Below are positions 1 to 7,772 of a stretch of DNA of 62,372 bases, piece by piece (the first letter of the stretch is position 1; every line of letters begins with the position of its first letter). The notes beneath the pieces were generated by a model. That model had not been told where the DNA came from and ran no database searches. It was given only the letters and a program-made list of their open reading frames with translations. Source of the stretch: Flavobacterium poyangense (lineage in GTDB: Bacteria > Bacteroidota > Bacteroidia > Flavobacteriales > Flavobacteriaceae); the NCBI RefSeq assembly GCF_011751075.1, contig NZ_JAALLN010000025.1:1-62372 (forward strand), read 5' to 3'. The translations under genes and the position numbers were made by a program.

Positions 1-36
1 TGCAGTTATGTGGGAGAGTATGTCGTCGCCTTTCTT
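1..36 (+). rRNA. 5S ribosomal RNA, 3' end only
   Basis: The first bases match the 3' end of a Flavobacterium-type 5S rRNA as remembered: the TGCAG..TATGTGGGAGAG segment followed by the closing strand of the terminal helix. The rest of the gene, and presumably the 16S-23S-5S operon, lies to the left of the window. A strong hairpin and T-run follows immediately, as expected at the end of an rrn operon. The exact 3' end is an estimate. Confidence 0.75.
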
Positions 37-37
37 T

Positions 38-71
38 TAAAAACCCTGTTCTAACGAACGGGGTTTTTTGT
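38..71 (+). terminator. Intrinsic terminator of the rrn operon
   Basis: AAAACCCTGTT and AACGGGGTTTT form a GC-containing hairpin that runs into a T-rich tail. It sits directly after the 5S rRNA end and before any gene, so it most likely ends rRNA transcription. Confidence 0.75.
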
Positions 72-393
72 TTTATATACTTTTGCTTTTTTTAAACCAT
101 ATAAGCGATGTAAGTTCATTTTAATTTTTTTTAAATTTTATTGAAATCCCAATTGTCAGTCTGAGCAAAGTCGAAGACCTTGTTACCTGTAAAGCCTTCG
201 ACTTCGCTCAGGATGACACCGTGGTTGTTAATCTAAATTTTTGCGAATCTCTGTGTTTGCTTTGTGTAGCTCTGTGTAATCCTTGGGATCAGGGATGTTA
301 TTTAACCGCGAAGTTCGCAAAGGTTTACGCAAAGCGCGCTAAGTAGTATGTTATTTGTTAAATCAAAGTTTTGTTGTTTAATAAACTGAATGT
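72..393. repeat. Intergenic region with dispersed Flavobacterium-type repeats
   Basis: There is no gene here. 155-179 and 194-217 form an imperfect inverted repeat built from the motif TCGACTTCGCTCAGGATGAC and its complement; a related copy lies near 46641-46670. 301-343 holds the motif TTTAACCGCGAAGTTCGCAA and its continuation, and a decayed copy is at 15934-15978. These look like short palindromic or REP-like intergenic repeats, not regulatory sites of one gene. Confidence 0.6.
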
Positions 394-762
394 ATGCTTT
401 TCATCACGGGAGTATGGAGGGATAAACCCTTAGTCCTTTTATTGTTTGTAATTGTTCCGGTGGTTATGATTGCTTTGTACTATTTGGACAGGATACTAAA
501 TTTGATGTTTACCAAGATTATACCTTCGTATTTTATCGCAGAAGTACAAAGAAGTAGAATAAATGGTACTAGTTGGGAATGGAATTATTTCCTTTACGGA
601 AATGTAATTCTGGCAAGCTCATTTATACCATTAACAAATTATAATTCGAATTTTTCTTCTGGTAATAATTCGTCGAGTAGTTCGGGATCCTGTAGTTCTT
701 CGTCAGATAGCTCTTGTGGTAGTTCTTGCGGAAGTTCCTGCGGTGGTTGTGGAGGAGATTAA
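394..762 (+). CDS. Small membrane protein with Ser/Cys/Gly-rich tail
   Basis: A 122-residue protein of unknown function. A hydrophobic segment spans about residues 12-30, and a second weaker one lies near 66-80. From about residue 87 the protein becomes low-complexity: a run of Ser and Asn, then repeated SSCGSSCG units ending in GGCGGD, with eight Cys in the last 30 residues. Such tails occur on small uncharacterised membrane proteins and could bind metal or be lipid-modified, but that is inference. The ATG follows an AT-rich leader without a Shine-Dalgarno. It stands alone between the rrn operon and a leftward gene, and a possible weak hairpin follows at about 776-812. Confidence 0.6.
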   Translation: MLFITGVWRDKPLVLLLFVIVPVVMIALYYLDRILNLMFTKIIPSYFIAEVQRSRINGTSWEWNYFLYGNVILASSFIPLTNYNSNFSSGNNSSSSSGSCSSSSDSSCGSSCGSSCGGCGGD

Positions 763-825
763 GAAAAACACACTCCTATAAAAGCTACTTAATTTCTTAA
801 GCAGCTTTTTATTGAAATAGGGGAA

Positions 826-3213
826 CTAATTACCTATTCTTCTTTTCTCTTCTTCATTTCCAAAATCTCTTTGTTTTGCGTTTATCTTAGTATTTCCGAA
901 ATTGTAAATTAAGGAAACTCTGAAAAAACGACTGCTTTCATTTTGGCTGTAAACTTGTTTTATGCCATTTACAACAGAAATAAAATCTTTTAAGTAAGCG
1001 GTATTAAAAATATCATTGGCCAGAAACGCGATCTGCATGTTTTTCTTTAATAGATTTTGCTTTATGGCTATAGTTAAACCTGAGGTGTAGCCAATGGTAT
1101 ACAACCCACTTTTTACAGGAGAGCTGTAGGTATAATCAAGTTGCAATTTTGTTGCGGCTCCTAGTGAAAATGTATTGCTTGTAGAAAAATCTAACTGAAG
1201 GCCGTTTGTTGGAGTGGCATTTATTGCCGATGTAAAGCTAGTTTTTGATCCTAGGACATACAAAGTGTTTTCTGTTGACCACCAATCGGTAATTTCTGCA
1301 GTATAACTTTCTCCAATGCCATAATTTATTCCTTTATAATAATTTTCGCGGGTTACGACTTGGGTATTTGTAGCGGCATCAGAAGTGAAGATTACACCAT
1401 AACCATCGGTAATGCTATTTAGAAAAATGCTTGTTCTTAGTATTTCTTTATAAGAATGGGATAATTCAAAATTATTACTGAAAGAAGGTTTTAAGAACGG
1501 ATTTCCTTCTGAATAACTGTTACTGTTAATATAAGTGCGGAATGGATTTAATAAATCAAAACGGGGTCTATTGATTCTTTTACCGTAATTTAAATTAAAA
1601 CTATTGTTCTCGTCTTTTTTATAAGTAAAATAGAAGGTAGGGAATAACTTGAAATAATTGTTTTTAATCTGTTGATTTAGGTTTGCCGAATACCCATTAG
1701 TCTGCGTGTTTTCTGCTCTTAATCCTAATTGAATAGTAAATTTATCATTGATTTTTTTATTCCCATTGACATAAAGTGCCTGATTGTTTTCTTCGTATTC
1801 AAATTCATTAGACTGATTCAGATCCGGCATTGGTATTCCGCTCATGTTATCATAAGCAAGTAAGCTGCTTTTGCTTTTTGTATAACTTACTTTAGCACCA
1901 TAAGACAAATTCATAAATTCGAGAGGATGTTCCATATCAGCTTTTATGCTTTTGTTGGCAATTTCCTGATTAGAAATGTTTCTGCCATATTGATCTAAAC
2001 TAATGAAAGTCATGTCTTGGGAATATTTTTTTGTTGTAAAGTCGCGATCAAATTTGGAGTCGTAATTGAAATAATCAAAATCTACGGATAGTTTTTTATT
2101 CAATGTATCAAATTTTGTCAGCAAGTGTACATTGTAAGTTTGGTTGCCTGAATTCCTGTTGTTAAAACCATCATTCAAAATAATGTTTTTGATATTGTTT
2201 TCAGTATCATAATTTTTAATGATAATGTTAGATGCGAAATTAGGATTATTACGGTCGTTCAGATATTGAAAACCAATTGTTGTACGTTGAGAAATGTCAT
2301 AATCAAGAGTGAGTTTCCCTGAAATATTCTGTTCGTTAATTTTTGATTGGGCATTCATTTGCTGTAATCCGTCAGGAAAATAAAGTTCTAAATTTTCTTC
2401 GGAGTTCCTGTAGCCTGATTTTGCGTTCAAGCTCATATTAAAGCGGAATTTATTTTTGTTGTAGAAAAAACTATTTCTCAAAGTATAAATTCCATATTTG
2501 TTTTGATCATAAGAAAGGGTAGTGGTATTTTTCCAGGAATCACGAGTTCCTTTTTTCAAGTTGATATTGATAAGTCCGCCAGTTCCGTTTGCATCGTATT
2601 TTGCAGGTGGATTGGTAATGATCTCAATATTCTTGATATCATTTGCAGCAATTGATTTCAGAAAACCATTTAGTTCTTCTCCTGATAATTCCAGGATGCG
2701 GCCATCAATCATGACACGGGAAGAGCCTTTTCCTAAAATAGTTATAGCATTGTTTTGCACCACTACTCCGGGAGCTGTATTTATGGCACTAAGTGCATCA
2801 CCTCCGATATTTGAAACGTTGTTTTCAATCGTATAAATCAGACGATCTATTTTTTGTTCGATTGTTCTTTTTTGTGTTTTAATAACAACTTCGTCTAGCT
2901 TGGATGCCTTTTTATTTAGAAGAATTAGACCTAAATCAGTGTCTTTTTCAAGTAAAATTTCTTTTTCCCACTCAGTTGTACCAAAGGAATTAATTTTTAC
3001 CCTGTAGAGGCCTTTATTGACGTTTATTTCAAAAGTGCCTTCTTCATTACTGGTAGTTCCGCTAACGACTTTTCCTTCGGGAGTTGAAATTACAATATTT
3101 CCCCAAGGTAATGAAGCCGTTTCGTCTGCTATTTTTCCTTTTAGTTTTAGTGTCGATTGTGCTAAACAAAAGAAAGGCAGTAGTAAAAAAATAAAGAGGT
3201 TCGCTTTTTTCAT
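826..3213 (-). CDS. TonB-type outer-membrane beta-barrel protein
   Basis: A 795-residue outer-membrane protein. Residues 1-20 are a signal peptide (MKKANLFIFLLLPFFCLAQ). A carboxypeptidase-regulatory-like beta-sandwich domain follows at about 22-105, then a TonB plug-like domain (about 110-220, with DALSAINTAPGV and a VMIDGR segment), then a long barrel of the OMP_b-brl_3 type ending in RFFRVSLIYNFG. The open frame extends 81 codons further upstream, but that part is basic and lacks signal features and crosses the hairpin at 3288-3330, so the start at 3213 is preferred. The AraC-type gene immediately upstream in the same direction is a likely regulator. The substrate cannot be told from sequence; this family includes small non-SusC receptors. 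Confidence 0.88.
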   Translation of the reverse strand: MKKANLFIFLLLPFFCLAQSTLKLKGKIADETASLPWGNIVISTPEGKVVSGTTSNEEGTFEINVNKGLYRVKINSFGTTEWEKEILLEKDTDLGLILLNKKASKLDEVVIKTQKRTIEQKIDRLIYTIENNVSNIGGDALSAINTAPGVVVQNNAITILGKGSSRVMIDGRILELSGEELNGFLKSIAANDIKNIEIITNPPAKYDANGTGGLININLKKGTRDSWKNTTTLSYDQNKYGIYTLRNSFFYNKNKFRFNMSLNAKSGYRNSEENLELYFPDGLQQMNAQSKINEQNISGKLTLDYDISQRTTIGFQYLNDRNNPNFASNIIIKNYDTENNIKNIILNDGFNNRNSGNQTYNVHLLTKFDTLNKKLSVDFDYFNYDSKFDRDFTTKKYSQDMTFISLDQYGRNISNQEIANKSIKADMEHPLEFMNLSYGAKVSYTKSKSSLLAYDNMSGIPMPDLNQSNEFEYEENNQALYVNGNKKINDKFTIQLGLRAENTQTNGYSANLNQQIKNNYFKLFPTFYFTYKKDENNSFNLNYGKRINRPRFDLLNPFRTYINSNSYSEGNPFLKPSFSNNFELSHSYKEILRTSIFLNSITDGYGVIFTSDAATNTQVVTRENYYKGINYGIGESYTAEITDWWSTENTLYVLGSKTSFTSAINATPTNGLQLDFSTSNTFSLGAATKLQLDYTYSSPVKSGLYTIGYTSGLTIAIKQNLLKKNMQIAFLANDIFNTAYLKDFISVVNGIKQVYSQNESSRFFRVSLIYNFGNTKINAKQRDFGNEEEKRRIGN

Positions 3214-3287
3214 GATTTCTAATTTTAAACTTGTTATTAATTTGAGACAAAGTTGCTTTAGAAATCTTCGATAGGCGACCGATAAAA

Positions 3288-3330
3288 AAAAGTCGAACCA
3301 TTTTCTTGAAATGAAATTGGTTCGACTTTT
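3288..3330 (-). terminator. Terminator of the AraC-type gene, with an extra half-site
   Basis: AAAAGTCGAACCA (3288-3300) and TGGTTCGACTTTT (3318-3330) are a perfect 13-bp inverted repeat. On the minus strand it is followed by a run of T, as in an intrinsic terminator for the gene ending at 3368. A third partial copy of GTTCGACTTTT lies at about 3341-3352, so a protein-binding role cannot be excluded. Confidence 0.6.
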
Positions 3331-3367
3331 AATTTGCGAAGTTCGACTTTTTACAAACTGCTTAAAA

Positions 3368-4510
3368 TTAGCTGTTTCGGTATGCGGTTGGGGTAAGTTC
3401 TGTATATTTTTTGAATGAGGTATTGAAAGATGATTTTGAATTAAAACCAACTTCATATAAGATTTCTAAAACCGTTAAATGGTTTTTGGATTGGTTTTTT
3501 AGAATCCCCATGGCTTTTTGAATGCGGTATTCATTCACAAAATCAAAAAAATGCTGATCCATCTGATGATTGATTAAAATCGATAAATCACGAACGGGCA
3601 TATTAATTTGATTCGAAAGTTGTTGAATGGTAAGGGAGGGATCAAGGTAAGGTTCGTGTTCGGTCATGTATTTTTTTAATGCTTCGATTTGAGAAACAAC
3701 AGCCGGATCGTTACTATTTTTAGATTCTTCCGGAATCTTGCCTGATTTAGGAAGAATGTCTTTTGTTAGTTCTAGTTGAGAGTTGATGCTTCTAAAAAGT
3801 TCGGGGTAATTCAATGCTTTTAAAACAAACCAACAGGTTATGCACAATGCAAAAAGTCCCACTAGTACATTTGCCCAAAGAAAAATATCATTGTAAGCCG
3901 TATATCTCAATAAATTTTTGATGACTACAACGCTATGAGCTATAAAAAAGGCAATAGTCATCTGCATTAACCATTTGTAGGTTGAAGTGCTGGCGTTGGC
4001 ATAATTTTCAAGATAGACCTTTCTGTACTTTTTTAGAATTAGAAAAACACTTATGATGTAGAACAAGTATTGAATTTCGACTATAATTTGAAACGAATAG
4101 ATTTCCGGCAATTTATTATGAAGCTCAAAAATGTGCTCTTTTTCTGCACCTTCGGCCAGATAAAATCTCGGAGTCAGCATTAAATTTACCAGTATAAAGG
4201 GAAGTGTATGGAGTAAATGTTTCGCTTTTAATTTAAAATCAGTGTAGCAAACCGATAAAACATAGAGGTAAAACAAGGGCATTACTAAGAGGCAGGTCGT
4301 CCATCTGAGAATCTCTAAATTTAAATGATCAGATATGAAATCGTAAATAAAAAATCCGCTAAGGTCAATTGCTGATAGAATAAGAAAAGCTGCAAACAAT
4401 CGGTTAGCCTGTTTATTACTAGTTTTTACGGTTAATAGGAAAATAGCAAGAAGCAGCGAAACAGAAATACCAATTGTGGCAACAATGCTTAAAAAGATCA
4501 ATTTATTCAT
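3368..4510 (-). CDS. Membrane-anchored AraC-family transcriptional regulator
   Basis: A 380-residue protein. The first about 230 residues hold roughly seven hydrophobic segments, starting with LIFLSIVATIGISVSLLLAI. The C-terminal about 110 residues are an AraC-type double helix-turn-helix: LTIQQLSNQINMPVRDLSIL as the first HTH and ILYEVGFNSKSSFNTSFKK as the signature second HTH. This 7TM-AraC layout is common in Bacteroidota. The membrane part probably senses an envelope or extracellular signal. It lies directly upstream of the TonB-type barrel gene, same strand, separated by a hairpin, so control of that gene is a reasonable inference. Confidence 0.88.
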   Translation of the reverse strand: MNKLIFLSIVATIGISVSLLLAIFLLTVKTSNKQANRLFAAFLILSAIDLSGFFIYDFISDHLNLEILRWTTCLLVMPLFYLYVLSVCYTDFKLKAKHLLHTLPFILVNLMLTPRFYLAEGAEKEHIFELHNKLPEIYSFQIIVEIQYLFYIISVFLILKKYRKVYLENYANASTSTYKWLMQMTIAFFIAHSVVVIKNLLRYTAYNDIFLWANVLVGLFALCITCWFVLKALNYPELFRSINSQLELTKDILPKSGKIPEESKNSNDPAVVSQIEALKKYMTEHEPYLDPSLTIQQLSNQINMPVRDLSILINHQMDQHFFDFVNEYRIQKAMGILKNQSKNHLTVLEILYEVGFNSKSSFNTSFKKYTELTPTAYRNS

Positions 4511-4606
4511 TACTGTTTTTTTATCAAAAATAATGTTTAATTGATGAAAAACTATAGGTAGATTGAATTTGTTAGTTATAGTAAAAAATAAACAGAAAAG
4601 GTTTTA

Positions 4607-5005
4607 TTACATGCCCGGCCAGTACAAAACATTAAACTTATGACCATCGGGATCTGAAAAGCAAAAGGTATATCCCAGTTCGTAATCTTGTGGTTCAGAA
4701 AAAATTGTTCCACCGGCTTCACGAACTTTTTCGCACCATTTATCTACCTCTTCTTTATTACTGGCAGAAAGTGAAAATATAATTTCACTTTGAGTTTTCC
4801 ATTTTCCGATTGCGCCATTTATATCTGTTTCCAATTTGGATCTTTTGAAGAAATTAATGATGAATTTGTTTTTTCCGAAATTGAAACTGGCGTTCTCATT
4901 TGAACTGTGTTTATTATTCGATTCAAATCCTAGTTTCGTATAAAATTCATAGGTTGCTATTAGATTGTCTGAAGCTAAATTTGCCCAAATCATTTTCGTT
5001 TCCAT
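4607..5005 (-). CDS. VOC-family (glyoxalase/bleomycin-resistance-like) protein
   Basis: A 132-residue protein with the paired beta-alpha-beta-beta-beta layout of the vicinal oxygen chelate superfamily. The N-terminal module holds ATYEFYTKLGFES. The C-terminal module ends with the typical FCFSDPDGHKFNVLYWPG, whose DPDGH segment is a hallmark of VOC C-terminal repeats. Members include dioxygenases, isomerases and antibiotic-binding proteins; nothing here fixes the substrate. It is a stand-alone cytoplasmic gene in a row of leftward genes. Confidence 0.8.
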   Translation of the reverse strand: METKMIWANLASDNLIATYEFYTKLGFESNNKHSSNENASFNFGKNKFIINFFKRSKLETDINGAIGKWKTQSEIIFSLSASNKEEVDKWCEKVREAGGTIFSEPQDYELGYTFCFSDPDGHKFNVLYWPGM

Positions 5006-5098
5006 TTTTCCTGATTTTTAGATTAGTAGAAGTAAAGTTATGATTTTTGGGGATTTGTGTTGTATGCGAAATGTTGTCTCTTTTTTTGGAGAAGCAAT

Positions 5099-5686
5099 TT
5101 ATCGTAAATTCCAGTTTTTAGCTTTCAGGAAAGAAGTGCAATTTTTGCAAAAGTTCTTTTCCTGATCGATTGGATTTCCTCCTTCGGCATCTCGCATAAG
5201 GCAGGTTTTTGTTTTACAATGTGGTAAGCCTTCTGTATGGCCTAATTCATGTAAAACCACTTTGTAGAATTGTTCTTTTTTATTTTTATCCGCTAACCTG
5301 AAATCCGAAACAACACAGGCTCTTCCGGGATGATAGCCCAGTCCCATTACACCCCAATCCCGATGACCGTTTTTTGTGACGCTAATGTCTTTATGAGAAA
5401 GCCCAACAATAACAGAATCTTTGCCAACATGCGTCTTTAAATTTTTAATTATACTGTCAGCGCGAAATCTGTTTCTGGGTTGATAATAAGAACCGATAGG
5501 AAAATCTATTGACTTTCGAAGTACAACATTTGGATTGATTTCCTTGATTTTTTCTAATACCTCACTAGCTGAACCGGATTGGAAGTTTCCCAAAGGCTGT
5601 AATACAATAATTTTTGGATGTTGCTCTGTTTTTACTTTTTCACATGAGACAAGAAGTAAAAAACAGAGTAAAAACAGTTTGTTCAT
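5099..5686 (-). CDS. Archaemetzincin-like zinc metalloprotease lipoprotein
   Basis: A 195-residue protein starting with a lipoprotein signal: a hydrophobic core then LLVSC, with the lipidation Cys at residue 15. Residues 146-156 read HELGHTEGLPH, the metzincin zinc site. It is followed by Cys157, Cys162, Met164 and a C-x2-C at 180-183. This closely matches the archaemetzincin (M54) signature of HExxHxxGxxH plus CX4CXM and a distal CxxC; here 15 rather than 17 residues separate Met from the last Cys pair, going by the remembered pattern. Predicted role: membrane-anchored aminopeptidase-like protease outside the cytoplasm. Substrate unknown. Confidence 0.82.
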   Translation of the reverse strand: MNKLFLLCFLLLVSCEKVKTEQHPKIIVLQPLGNFQSGSASEVLEKIKEINPNVVLRKSIDFPIGSYYQPRNRFRADSIIKNLKTHVGKDSVIVGLSHKDISVTKNGHRDWGVMGLGYHPGRACVVSDFRLADKNKKEQFYKVVLHELGHTEGLPHCKTKTCLMRDAEGGNPIDQEKNFCKNCTSFLKAKNWNLR

Positions 5687-5779
5687 GGTTTTACGATTAA
5701 TGATGAGTTTTTATAATTTTTTAGGGATTTGAAGTAGTTTGCGAAACCATATCGGCTATTCTGAGTTGATTTGTAAAGA

Positions 5780-6814
5780 TCAGATAGCTTCACGGGAGTC
5801 TTGCTTAGAAGAATAATTTTTCATCTTTTCAGTTTGATTAGCGCATTCCTCTAAAGCTGCTGCTAAATTTGTATAGGAGGTGCCGTCTATTTGCGTAAAA
5901 CAACAAATAGCACCTTCGTTCCAGTTACGATATTTTTCTTTCCCTACAAGAGCCCAAATCGCTTCGTTAAATATATAATAATCGTTATAGTAATAAACCG
6001 AGATTTTAAAAGTACCATTTGTCTCAAAAATCAGGACAACATTACTTTTGCTATCATCAAATGGATAAAATCGTATCGCTCTTGTTTCGGAGTTCCAGTT
6101 TGAATTGTGTTCGTACTTACTTAAGTTGTTATTTTCAACAAAAGACTTCGCAAGATCTAAAACGTATTGATGAAGATTGTTGTTGGCCTTAATTATTTTG
6201 GCAAAGTTTTTTTCGTAAAATTCTTTTTCGGTTTTTGTCATTTTTATTCCGTTGGATGAAAAGTGAGTAAGGAAATCTTTGATGAAGAAGTCCCATTTGT
6301 TATCAATGCTAAATTCTGCGGTATCAAGTATGTCTTTAAACTTCTCTTTAATTGAAATATACTCCCAATTTATAGGCGGGGTTTCCTTTTTATATGATAA
6401 AAGAATAAAGAACTTTTTATGATTAGGGTATTTTTTTTCGATATCATTTACATAGTCTGCAAACGGATTATTCGCAGTATGAAAGATTTTATTTTCGAAA
6501 ACCACTATACTGTCTTCATTGTAAAAGACTAAATCGATAAGTTTTCCATTGTCTGTTGAAAATTGGGATGATGTTTTACCGTATCCTATAAGACTTTGTA
6601 AAGAATCATCGGACACATTTTCTTTTAGAAGGATTTCAATGAAATTGGCTCTTCCTTTATATTGAGTTTCTGAATCTAAAATGTAACTTAAAACTTCAGT
6701 AAAAGGATTTTCGTAGAATTTACGTGAACCGATATTGAAAAAATTGTCTTCAAGTTTTACTTTTTTAAAATCGTTATTAGTAAAAAAATCTTCGATTTCG
6801 CTGAATGTTGGCAT
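5780..6814 (-). CDS. PD-(D/E)XK nuclease superfamily protein
   Basis: A 344-residue cytoplasmic protein. Residues 91-109 contain LIDLVF followed by VVFENKI, which fits the PD-(D/E)XK catalytic core: Asp94, then Glu107-x-Lys109. An upstream FTEVLSYIL helix fits the family of PD-(D/E)XK proteins found near phage-defence or restriction genes. No restriction or modification partner is nearby; neighbours are an archaemetzincin-like lipoprotein and a secreted hypothetical. It may be a stand-alone defence or repair nuclease, but function is inferred from the core motif only. Confidence 0.72.
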   Translation of the reverse strand: MPTFSEIEDFFTNNDFKKVKLEDNFFNIGSRKFYENPFTEVLSYILDSETQYKGRANFIEILLKENVSDDSLQSLIGYGKTSSQFSTDNGKLIDLVFYNEDSIVVFENKIFHTANNPFADYVNDIEKKYPNHKKFFILLSYKKETPPINWEYISIKEKFKDILDTAEFSIDNKWDFFIKDFLTHFSSNGIKMTKTEKEFYEKNFAKIIKANNNLHQYVLDLAKSFVENNNLSKYEHNSNWNSETRAIRFYPFDDSKSNVVLIFETNGTFKISVYYYNDYYIFNEAIWALVGKEKYRNWNEGAICCFTQIDGTSYTNLAAALEECANQTEKMKNYSSKQDSREAI

Positions 6815-6875
6815 TTAAATTTGTGGTTTTTTTGATGTTGTCTAAAATCGATTTTAATTTAAAAAAGATTATTTT

Positions 6876-7532
6876 TTAAGAGTGTTTTTGTCTTTTACTG
6901 CTATTAATTGTTGGGAAATTATCAATTATTATTTTTTCACAGGCCCTATATAGTTTGGTAATTTGAAGCTTGCTGTTTTTGAAGTTATTGATATTTCGCT
7001 TTTCTGGTTCGGACAAATAGAAATTCGGAAATTCCTTTGAATTTTTCCGACTAAAGTAAAATTTGGTTTTATAATGATTTGAGACCTCTATGTATACTTT
7101 TTCTTTATTTGATAGTACTACTATTGGAAGTACTTCTTCTTTTGAAATTTGATCTATGGTTTTAGAATCCAATTTTAAGAAACCGCAGTTGTCAATCGGC
7201 AAAGGTTCATAGGTAAAGTCCTTATCTATAAGTTGTACAAAACATTTAGCGTTTTCCTGCCAAAAGATATAGGCTTGGAATAAGTTGGTCAAAAAAGTTT
7301 CTTTCTTTTCTTCTAAACTTTCGTAATAAGTAGTAATGTTAGAATAATTACTATTTGTCAATATTACATAATTTGTAATCTGTTTTGTACTCATCCTTAT
7401 ACGGGTTTTGGAGATTAAAGTATCTAAGCCATTTACTGCTTTTTGACTTTGTACCGTAGTCGAAACCAGAATTAGTACTAAAATTAGTAGCGGATTTATT
7501 TTATAAGTTTTTTGTTGTGCTTTTCTTTTCAT
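6876..7532 (-). CDS. Secreted protein of unknown function
   Basis: A 218-residue protein with a basic N-terminus and a hydrophobic stretch at about 14-28 (LLILVLILVSTTVQSQ), a signal peptide or anchor. The rest is hydrophilic, with mixed alpha and beta character and a very basic C-terminal tail. One Cys pair may exist (Cys at about 88 and 118). I recognise no family. It lies between the PD-(D/E)XK gene and an intergenic gap of 240 bases. Confidence 0.6.
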   Translation of the reverse strand: MKRKAQQKTYKINPLLILVLILVSTTVQSQKAVNGLDTLISKTRIRMSTKQITNYVILTNSNYSNITTYYESLEEKKETFLTNLFQAYIFWQENAKCFVQLIDKDFTYEPLPIDNCGFLKLDSKTIDQISKEEVLPIVVLSNKEKVYIEVSNHYKTKFYFSRKNSKEFPNFYLSEPEKRNINNFKNSKLQITKLYRACEKIIIDNFPTINSSKRQKHS

Positions 7533-7772
7533 TTCGAAATTTTTAAAGCATTTGGATACTTCTTTCCAAAATCGACTATGATCCTTTTTGATTTAAACAT
7601 CCTATCGAAAGAAGTATTGGATTTAATGTGATAACTAAACATAAGAATTATTTTATACTTATAAAATCTGTTTTTTTAAATCTGCTAATTAAAAGTAATA
7701 ACCCAAGATAAGTAACGCTTTTGTTCCTGTGTCATCGTAGAGGTAAAAGAAAGTGTAGTTCTATTTTTATGA

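Noticed and set aside
2522..2836. 104-codon plus-strand frame inside the TonB-type barrel gene
   Set aside because: Antisense shadow of the plug domain of a well-supported protein.
3214..3456. 81-codon upstream extension of the TonB-type barrel frame
   Set aside because: It crosses the terminator hairpin and encodes basic, signal-free sequence; the ATG at 3213 gives a normal signal peptide.
5780..6814. Phage-defence or restriction system around the PD-(D/E)XK gene
   Set aside because: No methyltransferase, helicase or known defence partner is next to it; it is treated as a stand-alone gene.
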